The notes under the pieces: generated by a model
The model's database searches: none
Seen by the model: the letters and a program-made list of their open reading frames with translations, nothing else
What the model was told of the DNA's origin: nothing
Assembly (NCBI RefSeq): GCF_000152625.1
Contig: NZ_CH724156.1
Location: forward strand, 628,966-692,965
From: Roseovarius nubinhibens ISM
GTDB taxonomy: Bacteria > Pseudomonadota > Alphaproteobacteria > Rhodobacterales > Rhodobacteraceae
Direction: 5' to 3'
Length of the DNA stretch: 64,000 nt
Program-made: the position numbers and the translations under genes
Part shown: positions 1 through 9,233 of the stretch, in pieces
Position numbering within the stretch: position 1 is the stretch's first letter
How the letters are laid out: each line of letters opens with the position of its first letter

Positions 1-1228
1 CTCCATCGCGGATTTCTCTACATTGTCGGATCGCACGATCTACCTCCTCGGCAAGGCCCCCGGCCGCACGACGCTGACGCTGCTCGACGAGGCCGGTCGG
101 CTGATCACCAATGTCGAAATCCATGTCAGCGCCGATATTTCCGAATTCAAGGAACGGCTCCGGCAGATCCTGCCCAATGAGAAAATCGAAGTGCGCACCG
201 CCAATGACGGGATCGTGCTCTCCGGCGTGGTCTCCTCGACCCCGCGGATGCAGCGCGCCCTCGACCTGGCCCAGCGCTACGCCCCGGAACGGGTCTCGAA
301 CCTGATGTCGGTCTCCGGCAAACAGCAGGTCATGCTCAAGGTCCGCTTTGCCGAGATGCAGCGCAGCGTCTCCAAGAGCCTCGGCACCTCGCTCTTCATC
401 GACGGGCTGAGCAACGCGGGCATCGGCGGCGCGATTTCAACCAACGGCATCGGCAGCTCGGCCCAGACCCCCGTCGGCGTTCAGCCTGGTACCGGCACCG
501 CTGGCACCAACAACGGCGCCGCGTTCATCGGTCTGAACGCCGGGTCCGCCCAAGTCGGAATCCTGATCCAAGCGCTTGAAAGCAAAGGGCTTGTTCGCAC
601 GCTGGCGGAGCCGAACCTCACCGCCCTGTCGGGCCAAGAGGCCAATTTCCTCGCCGGTGGCGAATACCCGATCCCGGTGGCCCAGGAAGAAGGCGCCATC
701 GCCGTCGAATTCAAACCTTTCGGCGTGCAGCTCAACTTCGTGCCCTACGTGCTCGACGACGAGGTGATCAACCTCGAGATTGCCGCTGCCGTCTCCTCCA
801 TCGACCCGAGCAATGGCTATAGCGACGGCACGATCACCATCGCCGGCTTCCGCACCCGCTCGACCTCGACCACCGTATCCTTGCGCGACGGCGACAGCTT
901 TGCCATCGCCGGGCTCCTGCAGGATGATTTCGAGGACACCAACGGCCAGGTGCCATGGCTTGGCGATCTGCCGATCCTCGGCGCCCTCTTCCGCAGCGCC
1001 AATTATCAGCGCTCGCAGACCGAGCTGGTGATCATTGTCACCGCCCATCTGGTCACGCCCACCCGGGGCGAGGCGCTTGCCCTGCCCACCGACCGGGTGC
1101 TGCCCCCCTCCGAGGCGGATCTCTTCCTCAATGGCCGGGTCGCCCGTCAGGTGCGCAACTCCAAAGGCAGCGTCGGTGAAGTGGCCAAGCAGGACTTCAA
1201 CGGCTCCTATGGCTATGTGATGGATTGA
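1..1228 (+). CDS. cpaC: Tad/Flp pilus secretin CpaC/RcpA (5'-truncated by window edge)
   Basis: Outer-membrane secretin through which Flp pili are extruded. The frame is open from base 2, reading SIADFSTLSDRTIYLLGKAP, so the true start and the signal peptide lie upstream of the window. The TTG at 23 is an internal leucine, not a start. Visible parts are the end of the N-terminal pilus-secretin domain, a BON-like segment (DISEFKERLRQILP onward) and the secretin core, with the motif VRTLAEPNLTALSGQEANFLAGG and VPWLGDLPILGALFRS near the end. The long Gly/Asn/Ser-rich stretch in the middle is usual for these secretins. Seventeen bases separate it from the next pilus gene. The family assignment is firm. 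Confidence 0.95.
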   Translation, partial: SIADFSTLSDRTIYLLGKAPGRTTLTLLDEAGRLITNVEIHVSADISEFKERLRQILPNEKIEVRTANDGIVLSGVVSSTPRMQRALDLAQRYAPERVSNLMSVSGKQQVMLKVRFAEMQRSVSKSLGTSLFIDGLSNAGIGGAISTNGIGSSAQTPVGVQPGTGTAGTNNGAAFIGLNAGSAQVGILIQALESKGLVRTLAEPNLTALSGQEANFLAGGEYPIPVAQEEGAIAVEFKPFGVQLNFVPYVLDDEVINLEIAAAVSSIDPSNGYSDGTITIAGFRTRSTSTTVSLRDGDSFAIAGLLQDDFEDTNGQVPWLGDLPILGALFRSANYQRSQTELVIIVTAHLVTPTRGEALALPTDRVLPPSEADLFLNGRVARQVRNSKGSVGEVAKQDFNGSYGYVMD

Positions 1229-1244
1229 TGAGGGGAGAGGGACA

Positions 1245-1907
1245 ATGAAACATACCACAACTTTCCTCGCGCTACTGGCCCTGGCTGGCTGTGCGGCACC
1301 GGGCAGCGAAGTCTACCGCTCCTATCACAGCGAGGCGGGCGCCCTCGTCGACACCGGCAGCTTCGGCAACGCCACCATGCAAAACCAGCATGCGATGACC
1401 AATGAGGGGGCCTATGTCTACAACCTCTCGCATCGCTTCGCTAATGAGGTGGCCACCACGGTCAACTTCGCCTTCAACTCGGCCCAGCTCGATGCCGGCG
1501 CCCGCGACACGCTGCGCGAACAGGCGCATTGGATCCGGCAATTCCCCGAGGTCCGCTTCCGCGTCTATGGCCACACCGACAAGGTCGGCTCGCATGGCTA
1601 TAACAAGGCCCTCGGCATGGCCCGCGCCCGTGCCGTGGTCGCCTATCTCGCCAGCCAAGGCATCAGCACCTCGCGGCTCGAGGCGGTCGCCTCTTTCGGC
1701 GAGACGCAACCGCTGATCGTCACCGAAGGCCGCGAACGCCGCAACCGCCGCACCGTGACCGAAGTCAGCGGTTTTGTGAAATCGAACCCGATCATCATGG
1801 ACGGCAAATATGCCGAGGTGGTCTATCGCGAATATATCAAGAGCGCGGTCTCCGGCGCGAGATGGACCATCGTTGGCGACGCCGGCTCCTCCGAAGGGTC
1901 AGAGTAA
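1245..1907 (+). CDS. OmpA-family lipoprotein of the Tad locus (CpaD position)
   Basis: The protein has 220 residues. It begins with a lipoprotein signal (lipobox LAGC, Cys at about residue 16) and carries an OmpA/MotB peptidoglycan-binding domain at about residues 70-175, with the typical GHTDKVGSHGYNKALGMARA segment and RRNRRT. It sits where cpaD (the small outer-membrane partner of the secretin) is found in Caulobacter-type loci. It probably anchors or stabilises the CpaC channel against the cell wall; that role is inferred from position. A terminator follows directly, so this gene appears to close the upstream pilus transcript. Confidence 0.88.
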   Translation: MKHTTTFLALLALAGCAAPGSEVYRSYHSEAGALVDTGSFGNATMQNQHAMTNEGAYVYNLSHRFANEVATTVNFAFNSAQLDAGARDTLREQAHWIRQFPEVRFRVYGHTDKVGSHGYNKALGMARARAVVAYLASQGISTSRLEAVASFGETQPLIVTEGRERRNRRTVTEVSGFVKSNPIIMDGKYAEVVYREYIKSAVSGARWTIVGDAGSSEGSE

Positions 1908-1948
1908 CACAAACGAGTTTCTCCCTGCCCGGCTTGTCCGGGACACCT

Positions 1949-1979
1949 AAAAGCCCGCCGCGACTAGGCGGGTTTTTCT
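1949..1979 (+). terminator. Rho-independent terminator after the OmpA-like gene
   Basis: CCCGCC at 1954-1959 pairs with GGCGGG at 1967-1972 around a 7-nt loop, followed by TTTTTCTTT. It lies 47 bases after the OmpA-like stop codon. The remaining DNA up to the cpaE start at 2170 is AT-richer and probably holds a separate promoter for cpaE onward, but no consensus promoter is clear. Confidence 0.85.
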
Positions 1980-2169
1980 TTGTCTCTAATGACCGCACAA
2001 TTACGGTTTTTTAGCCCTAATGTTGCCCAGATTTTCACCGACATTCCCCTAAGCCAAAGATGCGCCCGCCCCTTATTTCGTGGGCGTATCGGGTCAGGAG
2101 AATCGTCGAACATAACGGCGGCCTGATCACCACGTCGCCAGGCGCGGCACTGAATAGGACGAATACGGC

Positions 2170-3402
2170 ATGACGAGTAGTGCGATGCAACAACCAGAAC
2201 CGAGCCCGATCGTCGCCTGCACGATTAGCAGGGACGTGCGCAACTTTGATCTGCTGATCGAGGACATGGAAACCGTCATGGGCGAGGCCTGGGGCGACCT
2301 TGGCTTTCACGAAGCCTTGGCCTTTCTCAATCAACCGGATGCCAAGGCGCTCGAATTCGTGGCCATTGCCATTGACGAGACGGACGAGAGCAATCTCGAG
2401 ATGATCTCCGACATCATCCGTCAGGCCCGCGGCCGCAACATTCAGGTGATCCTCATCGCCGATGATGTGAGCCCGATCGCCCTGCACTCCCTGCTGCGTC
2501 AGGGTGCCGATGAATTCGTCCCCTACCCGCTGCCGGAGAACGAGCTGCAAGCCGCCATCGAACGGCTGCGCAAACCGGCCGAACCCGCCCCAAGTGCGAC
2601 GAACAACGCGCCCACCGCCTCCGGGCGCGATGGCGTGGTCATCGGCGTCCAGGGCATTGCCGGCGGCACCGGGGCCACGACGCTCGCGGTCAACCTCGCC
2701 TGGGAGCTGACGCTCACCGACAAGAAAAATCCGCCCAAGGTCTGCATCCTCGATTTCAGCCTGCAACAGGGCAGCGTCTCGACCTTCCTCGACCTGCCGC
2801 GCCGCGAGGCCGTCTATGAAATGTGGTCCGACACCGAAACCATGGACGAGGACATCTTCCGCTCGGCTCTGCAATCGCATGAGGACAGCCTCTGGGTGCT
2901 GACCGCGCCGCCCGACATCCTGCCGCTCGACCTGATCAGCCCCGAGGATGTGAGCCGGGTGCTCGAGCTGGCCCAAAGCCTCTTTGACTATGTCATCATC
3001 GACATGCCGACGACGCTGGTGCAATGGACCGAAACCGTGCTCACCGCCTCGCAGATCTATTTCGTCACCATCGAAATGGACATGCGCTCGGCCCAGAACA
3101 CGATCCGGCTCAAACGCGCCCTGCAGGCCGAAGAGCTGCCGATGGAACGGCTGCGCTTCTGTCTTAACCGGGCGCCGAAATTCACCGACCTCAACGGCAA
3201 GTCGCGGATCAAGCGCCTGTCGGAAAGCCTTGAGATCGGCATCGAACTGCAATTGCCCGATGGCGGCAAGCCGGTGACCCAGGGCGCCGACCACGGCCTG
3301 CCGCTGGCGGCCTCCGCCCCCAAGAACCCGCTGCGCAAGGAAATCGCAAAACTGGCCACCTCGCTCCACGAGCTTGGCAAGGCCGAAGCCGAGGCCGCCT
3401 GA
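2170..3402 (+). CDS. cpaE: TadZ/CpaE pilus localisation ATPase-like protein
   Basis: The 410-residue protein has two parts. A degenerate receiver-like domain (about 10-135, with IQVILIADD and GADEFVPYPLP) is followed by a MinD/ParA-type domain (about 155-390). TadZ proteins place the pilus machine, often at a pole. The P-loop region reads GIAGGTGATTLAVNLA at about 162-177. Against the deviant Walker A consensus KGGxGKT, both lysine positions are alanine. The Walker B-like strand is FDYVIIDMPTT. Many CpaE homologues have an atypical P-loop, so this is probably a family trait, but ATP hydrolysis should not be assumed. A 28-bp gap leads to cpaF. Confidence 0.93.
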   Translation: MTSSAMQQPEPSPIVACTISRDVRNFDLLIEDMETVMGEAWGDLGFHEALAFLNQPDAKALEFVAIAIDETDESNLEMISDIIRQARGRNIQVILIADDVSPIALHSLLRQGADEFVPYPLPENELQAAIERLRKPAEPAPSATNNAPTASGRDGVVIGVQGIAGGTGATTLAVNLAWELTLTDKKNPPKVCILDFSLQQGSVSTFLDLPRREAVYEMWSDTETMDEDIFRSALQSHEDSLWVLTAPPDILPLDLISPEDVSRVLELAQSLFDYVIIDMPTTLVQWTETVLTASQIYFVTIEMDMRSAQNTIRLKRALQAEELPMERLRFCLNRAPKFTDLNGKSRIKRLSESLEIGIELQLPDGGKPVTQGADHGLPLAASAPKNPLRKEIAKLATSLHELGKAEAEAA

Positions 3403-3430
3403 GCCAGGGCCATGTCCGAAGGATTGAACG

Positions 3431-4879
<1,449 letters not shown>

Positions 4880-4884
4880 GCCCC

Positions 4885-5853
4885 ATGAGCCTCAGCATCG
4901 AACCCATCATCTACGGCCTGATCTTCGTCGGCGTGCTTGTGCTGGTCGAAGGGATCTACCTCACGGTCTTCGGCAAATCCATTTCGCTCAACAGCCGCGT
5001 CAACCGCCGGCTCGAGATGCTGGACAAAAACGCCAACCGCGAAGAGGTCATGGAAAAGCTGCGCAAAGAGATGCAGCTCCACCTGCGCTCGCGCCGCATC
5101 CCGCTCTATGCGATCCTCGCCACCAAGGCCCAGAAGGCCGCCATCGCCTTCTCGCCGAAACAGCTCATCATGCTGATGGTGCTGCTGAGCATGGTGGCCT
5201 TCGTCGGCCTGACCTTCGGCACCGCCACCTCGCTGCCCGTCCGCATTCTCGCCTCCATCGGCATCGGCGTCAGCGCGATCTTCATGTGGATCTCCTCCAA
5301 GGCCAAGAAACGCACCGCCCGGCTCGAGGAACAGCTCCCCGACGCGATCGAGCTCATGGTGCGCTCGCTTCGCGTGGGTCACCCGTTCTCGGCCGCGATC
5401 TCCATCGTGGCCAATGAGGTCTCTGACCCGCTCGCCACGGAGTTTGGCATCATCGCCGACGAGGCCGCCTATGGCCGCGAACTGGGCGAGGCGCTCAAGG
5501 ACATGGCCGAACGGCTCGACATGCAGGATCTGCGCTTCCTCGCCGTGGCCGTCACCATCCAGCAGCAATCGGGCGGCAACCTCGCCGAAATCCTCGACGG
5601 CCTGTCCAAGGTGATCCGCTCGCGGTTCAAGCTCTTCCGCCGGGTCAAGGCCATCACCGCCGAGGCCAAATGGTCCGGCAACTTCCTCTCCGGCTTCCCG
5701 TTGATGGCCCTCATCGGCATTCAGCTCATCGACCCCAATTACTATGACGAAGCCATGGAACACGCGTTTTTCATCCCCGCGGCTATCACCGTCGGCGTCT
5801 TTCTTGTCCTGAACCTGATCGTCATGCGCGGTCTGGTGAACATCAAGGTTTGA
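4885..5853 (+). CDS. tadB: Tad pilus inner-membrane platform protein TadB
   Basis: The 322-residue protein has an N-terminal membrane segment (about 7-27), a central helical pair (about 90-140) and a C-terminal membrane pair (about 265-320) flanking a type II secretion GspF-fold cytoplasmic domain. Diagnostic stretches are LPDAIELMVRSLRVGHPF and GGNLAEILDGLSKVIRSRF. It works with TadC as the inner-membrane platform that couples CpaF to pilin extrusion. It sits directly between cpaF and tadC with gaps of 5 and 13 bp. Confidence 0.95.
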   Translation: MSLSIEPIIYGLIFVGVLVLVEGIYLTVFGKSISLNSRVNRRLEMLDKNANREEVMEKLRKEMQLHLRSRRIPLYAILATKAQKAAIAFSPKQLIMLMVLLSMVAFVGLTFGTATSLPVRILASIGIGVSAIFMWISSKAKKRTARLEEQLPDAIELMVRSLRVGHPFSAAISIVANEVSDPLATEFGIIADEAAYGRELGEALKDMAERLDMQDLRFLAVAVTIQQQSGGNLAEILDGLSKVIRSRFKLFRRVKAITAEAKWSGNFLSGFPLMALIGIQLIDPNYYDEAMEHAFFIPAAITVGVFLVLNLIVMRGLVNIKV

Positions 5854-5866
5854 GGAAACTTACCCC

Positions 5867-6838
5867 ATGTCTCAATTGAACGATTTCCTCACGGCAAACC
5901 TGGGCGAATTTGGCCCGCTGATCGCCGTCGGCACGCTCGGCCTGCTCTTGATCATGATCACCGTGGTGCTCATGATCAATCAGCCCGAAGACCCGCTCGA
6001 CAAGCTCAAGAAATCGCAAAAGCAGCAGGGCCTGGAAACCAAGGCCAAGCTGCGCTCCGGCTCGCGCAACGAAAAGCTCGACAAATATGCGAATTTTCTC
6101 GAGCCGCAGGACGAGAAGCAGATGTCGGAGATGCGCAAGAAGCTCCTGCAAGCGGGCTATCGCAACCGTGACGCCGTGCGCTACTACCATTTCGCCCAAT
6201 TCGCCCTCGGCCTCGGGCTTCTGGTGGTGGGCGTGATCTACTTCCTGCTCTTCGTGCAGGGCCCGGACACCACCACCACCCAGACCATCCTCTATATCCT
6301 CGTGCCCGGCGCCATCGGCTATCTCGCGCCGAAATACTGGGTCACCAAACGCCAGCAACAGCGCCAAGAGGAAATTCAGGACGGCTTCCCCGACAGTCTC
6401 GACATGATGCTCGTCTGCGTCGAGGCCGGGCAATCCATGGACCAATCCATCGTCCGCGTCTCCGAGGAAATCCGCGCCTCCTACCCGGCGCTGGCCGATG
6501 AATATCAACTCGTCGCGCAACAGATCAAAGCCGGCCGCGACAAGGCCTCAGTGCTCAATGAAATGGGCGACCGCTGCGGCGTGCAGGACATCTCGTCCTT
6601 CGTCACCGTGCTGGTCCAGTCGCAGACCTTCGGCACCTCGGTGGGCGATGCGCTGCGCGTCTATGCCGCCGAGATGCGTGACAAAAGGGTCATGCGAGCC
6701 GAGGAAAAGGCCAACAAGATCCCGACCAAGATGACTTTGTGCACGATGGGGCTTACCGTGCCCCCATTGCTGATCATCCTTGTCGGCCCTTCGGTTCTCG
6801 GCATCATGGACCTGATGACCATGGGCACGGGTCTCTGA
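5867..6838 (+). CDS. tadC: Tad pilus inner-membrane platform protein TadC
   Basis: The 323-residue partner of TadB has a GspF-type domain. Membrane helices lie at about 17-38, 110-130, 135-155 and 295-317. The domain motifs FPDSLDMMLVCVEAGQSMD and VQSQTFGTSVGDALRVYAAE match the TadC family. The end MGLTVPPLLIILVGPSVLG is the last membrane helix. It is the last gene in the tight cpaF-tadB-tadC block; the next gene begins about 60 bp later. Confidence 0.95.
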   Translation: MSQLNDFLTANLGEFGPLIAVGTLGLLLIMITVVLMINQPEDPLDKLKKSQKQQGLETKAKLRSGSRNEKLDKYANFLEPQDEKQMSEMRKKLLQAGYRNRDAVRYYHFAQFALGLGLLVVGVIYFLLFVQGPDTTTTQTILYILVPGAIGYLAPKYWVTKRQQQRQEEIQDGFPDSLDMMLVCVEAGQSMDQSIVRVSEEIRASYPALADEYQLVAQQIKAGRDKASVLNEMGDRCGVQDISSFVTVLVQSQTFGTSVGDALRVYAAEMRDKRVMRAEEKANKIPTKMTLCTMGLTVPPLLIILVGPSVLGIMDLMTMGTGL

Positions 6839-6899
6839 CCCCCGCCCGAGGCGGACCGATAGGCTAGACGGGCACAGGCTGGACCGGTAGACGGTGGGA

Positions 6900-7448
6900 A
6901 TGACAAAGACGGCTCTTGCTCTGGCACTGCTCATCGCCCTGGCCGGGTGCTCCGACAGCACCCTGCCGGAGGACCCCTTTGCACCCGGCGTCGCCGACAG
7001 CGGCCATTCCACCGACCCGCTCACCGTGGCCCATCGCCTCGTGCGCGCCCAGGAATACGAACTGGCGCTGCAGGCCTTCTCCCGCGCCGCGCTCAAGGAC
7101 GGGATGACCCCGGAAATCATGGCCGGCATGGGCACCGCCAATCTCGGGCTGCGCCGCCTCGGCCAGGCCGAAACCCTGCTGCGCGACGCGATCAAGGCCG
7201 AGGACGCGGTGCCGGAAACCTGGAACAACCTCGGCGTCGTGCTGATGGAACGCGGCGAAACCGCCGAAGCCTCGCAAATCTTCCGCCACGCCTATGCGCT
7301 CGACAATGGCGAAAGTGACGCAATCCGCGATAATTTACGCTTGGCACTCGCCAAGCTTGACGAGGCGGTTTATGATCCTGACACAGAGCAAGAATATAAA
7401 ATCGTGCGACGCGGCAGCGGGGATTTCCTGATCCGTAAGATACGATAA
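6900..7448 (+). CDS. tadD: TadD-like tetratricopeptide lipoprotein
   Basis: The protein has about 182 residues. A lipoprotein signal (LLIALAGC) is followed by TPR helices from about residue 40 to 150, with pairs such as YELALQAFSRAALKDG and AVPETWNNLGVVLMERGET. TadD-type proteins are periplasmic or outer-membrane lipoproteins needed for Flp pilus assembly. A GTG two codons upstream (6894) could also serve as start; the ATG at 6900 gives a normal signal peptide. A second TPR lipoprotein follows after 32 bp. Confidence 0.87.
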   Translation: MTKTALALALLIALAGCSDSTLPEDPFAPGVADSGHSTDPLTVAHRLVRAQEYELALQAFSRAALKDGMTPEIMAGMGTANLGLRRLGQAETLLRDAIKAEDAVPETWNNLGVVLMERGETAEASQIFRHAYALDNGESDAIRDNLRLALAKLDEAVYDPDTEQEYKIVRRGSGDFLIRKIR

Positions 7449-7480
7449 CGAGGCAGTAGCAGTAAGAGGACGCAGAAAAA

Positions 7481-8326
7481 ATGCGCCACCCTATCCTTGT
7501 TTCGCTGTGCATCCCGGCACTGGTGGCTTTGGCTGCCTGTGAAAATACCGGTGAGGATGCGACCCGATCCTTCAATGGCGTGAACGTCATTGACGAAAGC
7601 AATCTCAACGATGTCATGCTGACCGTCGGCGACCCGAACGAGGCGGTCACCTATTTTCAGCGTGCCACCGGCGAACAGCCCGACCGCATCGACCTGCAAC
7701 GCGGGCTGGCCAAATCGCTGATCCGCGCCGGACGCCATACCGAGGCCGTCTCCGCCTGGCAAAAGGTCGTGGCCCATAAGGACGTCACCGATGACGACCG
7801 GGTGGAACTGGCCGATGCGCTGATCCGCAACGGCGACTGGAAAGCCGCGGAAAAGACCCTGAACACCGTGCCCCCCACGGTCGAGACTTTCAAACGCTAC
7901 CGGCTCGAGGCGATGGTCGCCGACAGCAACAAGGACTGGAAAAAGGCCGACAGCTTCTACGACACCGCCGTCGGTCTCACCACCACCCCGGCGGGCGTCA
8001 TGAACAACTGGGGCTATTCCAAGCTCACCCGCGGCGATTACGCCGATGCCGAACGGCTCTTTGCCGATGCGATCCGGCTCGATGGCAAGCTTTTCACCGC
8101 CAAGAACAACCTGATCCTCGCCCGGGGTGCGCAAAAGAAATACACCATGCCGGTGATGCCCATGTCGCAATCCGAGCGCGCCGAGCTGCTCTATTCTCTC
8201 GGGCTCACGGCGGTGAAACAGGGCGATGTCACCATCGGCAAGGGGCTCTTGCGCGATGCGGTCGACACCCACCCCCAGCATTTCGACGCCGCCGCCCGCA
8301 GCCTGGCCGCGCTGGAAAACTCCTAA
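7481..8326 (+). CDS. Second TPR lipoprotein of the Tad locus
   Basis: The 281-residue protein starts with a lipoprotein signal (lipobox ALAAC). TPR-like repeats follow, for example EAVTYFQRATGEQPDRIDLQ and GDYADAERLFADAIRLDGK, and a last helical pair around AVKQGDVTIGKGLLRDAV. It resembles TadD-family proteins and sits between tadD and the prepilin peptidase, so a scaffold role in pilus assembly is likely. The paired TPR lipoproteins suggest duplication and divergence, or two partners of the secretin. Exact function is unknown. Confidence 0.85.
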   Translation: MRHPILVSLCIPALVALAACENTGEDATRSFNGVNVIDESNLNDVMLTVGDPNEAVTYFQRATGEQPDRIDLQRGLAKSLIRAGRHTEAVSAWQKVVAHKDVTDDDRVELADALIRNGDWKAAEKTLNTVPPTVETFKRYRLEAMVADSNKDWKKADSFYDTAVGLTTTPAGVMNNWGYSKLTRGDYADAERLFADAIRLDGKLFTAKNNLILARGAQKKYTMPVMPMSQSERAELLYSLGLTAVKQGDVTIGKGLLRDAVDTHPQHFDAAARSLAALENS

Positions 8327-8469
8327 ACCCTGTCGCGCGGGGGCTCCCTCCCCCTCCTCCGCGCGCCCCACCCCGTCACTATCTGGCACCCACCACGATC
8401 TGAGCTGAGCCACCGCAACACCGGCCTTCCCGGATCACAGGACATCGCCATCGCGCCAGGAGCCGAGCC

Positions 8470-8964
8470 ATGGAGATCACTCAAACAGCCGCGACGTGGT
8501 TTTTCCCCTTCGCCCTGCCCATCTGCCTCTGGGTCGCCTATACCGACCTCAAGCTGATGAAGATCCTCAACCTCGCCGTTCTGGCGCTGATCGCGGTCTT
8601 TGTGGTGATCGGCCCCGTCGCCCTGCCCTTCGACGCCTATCTCTGGCGCTATGCGCATTTCCTGGTGATCCTTGCGCTTGGCATCGGGCTCAACGCCGCC
8701 GGTCTCGTCGGCGCGGGCGACGCCAAATTCGCCGCCGCCGCCGCGCCTTTCGTGGCGCTGGGCGACATCCGGCTCCTGCTCGTCATCCTCGCCTTCACCC
8801 TCGTGGCGGGCTTTGCGGCGCATCGGCTCGGCAAACACACCCGCCTGCGCAACCTCGCCCCCCATTGGGAGAGCTGGCACCGCGAAGGCAAATACCCGAT
8901 GGGGCTGAGCCTCGGCGGCGCGCTGGCGATCTACCTCGGCCTCGGCTTCTGCTACGGCGCGTGA
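8470..8964 (+). CDS. cpaA: Prepilin peptidase TadV/CpaA
   Basis: The 164-residue polytopic membrane protein belongs to the type IV prepilin peptidase A24 family. It keeps both catalytic aspartates: Asp26 in AYTDLKLMK and Asp84 in the GxGD-type motif GAGDAKF. It lacks the N-methylation domain, as is usual for TadV. It cleaves the leader of Flp pilin and pseudopilins, which are encoded outside this window. The gene is followed by a terminator that overlaps the first phased repeat array. Confidence 0.93.
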   Translation: MEITQTAATWFFPFALPICLWVAYTDLKLMKILNLAVLALIAVFVVIGPVALPFDAYLWRYAHFLVILALGIGLNAAGLVGAGDAKFAAAAAPFVALGDIRLLLVILAFTLVAGFAAHRLGKHTRLRNLAPHWESWHREGKYPMGLSLGGALAIYLGLGFCYGA

Positions 8965-8989
8965 GGCGCGCGCTCAGGGCGAAATCCAC

Positions 8990-9029
8990 CACAGCCGCTT
9001 TACCGCCGCCATACCGACAGGATACCGAC
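8990..9029 (+). repeat. 11-bp phased TACCGAC array, copy A
   Basis: Four heptamers start at 8990, 9001, 9012 and 9023, exactly 11 bp apart: CACAGCC, TACCGCC, TACCGAC, TACCGAC. The sequence just upstream (GAAATCC) also resembles the other copies. The last heptamer runs into the stem of the cpaA terminator. An array of 7-mers with 4-bp spacers fits OmpR/PhoB-family response-regulator binding; that reading is an inference. Confidence 0.7.
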
Positions 9030-9051
9030 CCGCCATATCGGCGGGTTTTTC
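9026..9051 (+). terminator. Rho-independent terminator after cpaA
   Basis: ACCCGCC at 9028-9034 pairs with GGCGGGT at 9040-9046 around the loop ATATC, and a T-run follows. It separates the cpaA transcript from the AAA+ ATPase gene, which therefore probably has its own promoter in the 180 bp that follow. Confidence 0.8.
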
Positions 9052-9084
9052 CTGTGCCGCGGGCGTGCTTTTGGCGGATTTCGC

Positions 9085-9124
9085 CACTGTCGTTTTACCG
9101 TCGCAATACCGACGTGGTACCGAC
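9085..9124 (+). repeat. 11-bp phased TACCGAC array, copy B
   Basis: Heptamers start at 9085, 9096, 9107 and 9118: CACTGTC, TACCGTC, TACCGAC, TACCGAC, each 11 bp from the next. The array ends 109 bp before the AAA+ ATPase start codon. It is nearly identical in plan to copy A about 95 bp upstream and to copy C near 57.9 kb. It is likely a regulatory element for the ATPase gene; the regulator is unknown. Confidence 0.75.
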
Positions 9125-9233
9125 CCGCCATTTTACCCTCTGCCGCCCCTCCCCGGCCCAACGGCTTCCTTAATATGTCCTCATTTTGCAGGCATACCGG
9201 AGCCGAGTTCGGACAGGTCATGGAACCCCAATC

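Noticed and set aside
1980-2169. Possible CtrA site before cpaE
   Set aside because: TTAGCCCTAA-like sequence is present near 2010, but the two TTAA half-sites with 7-bp spacing are not.
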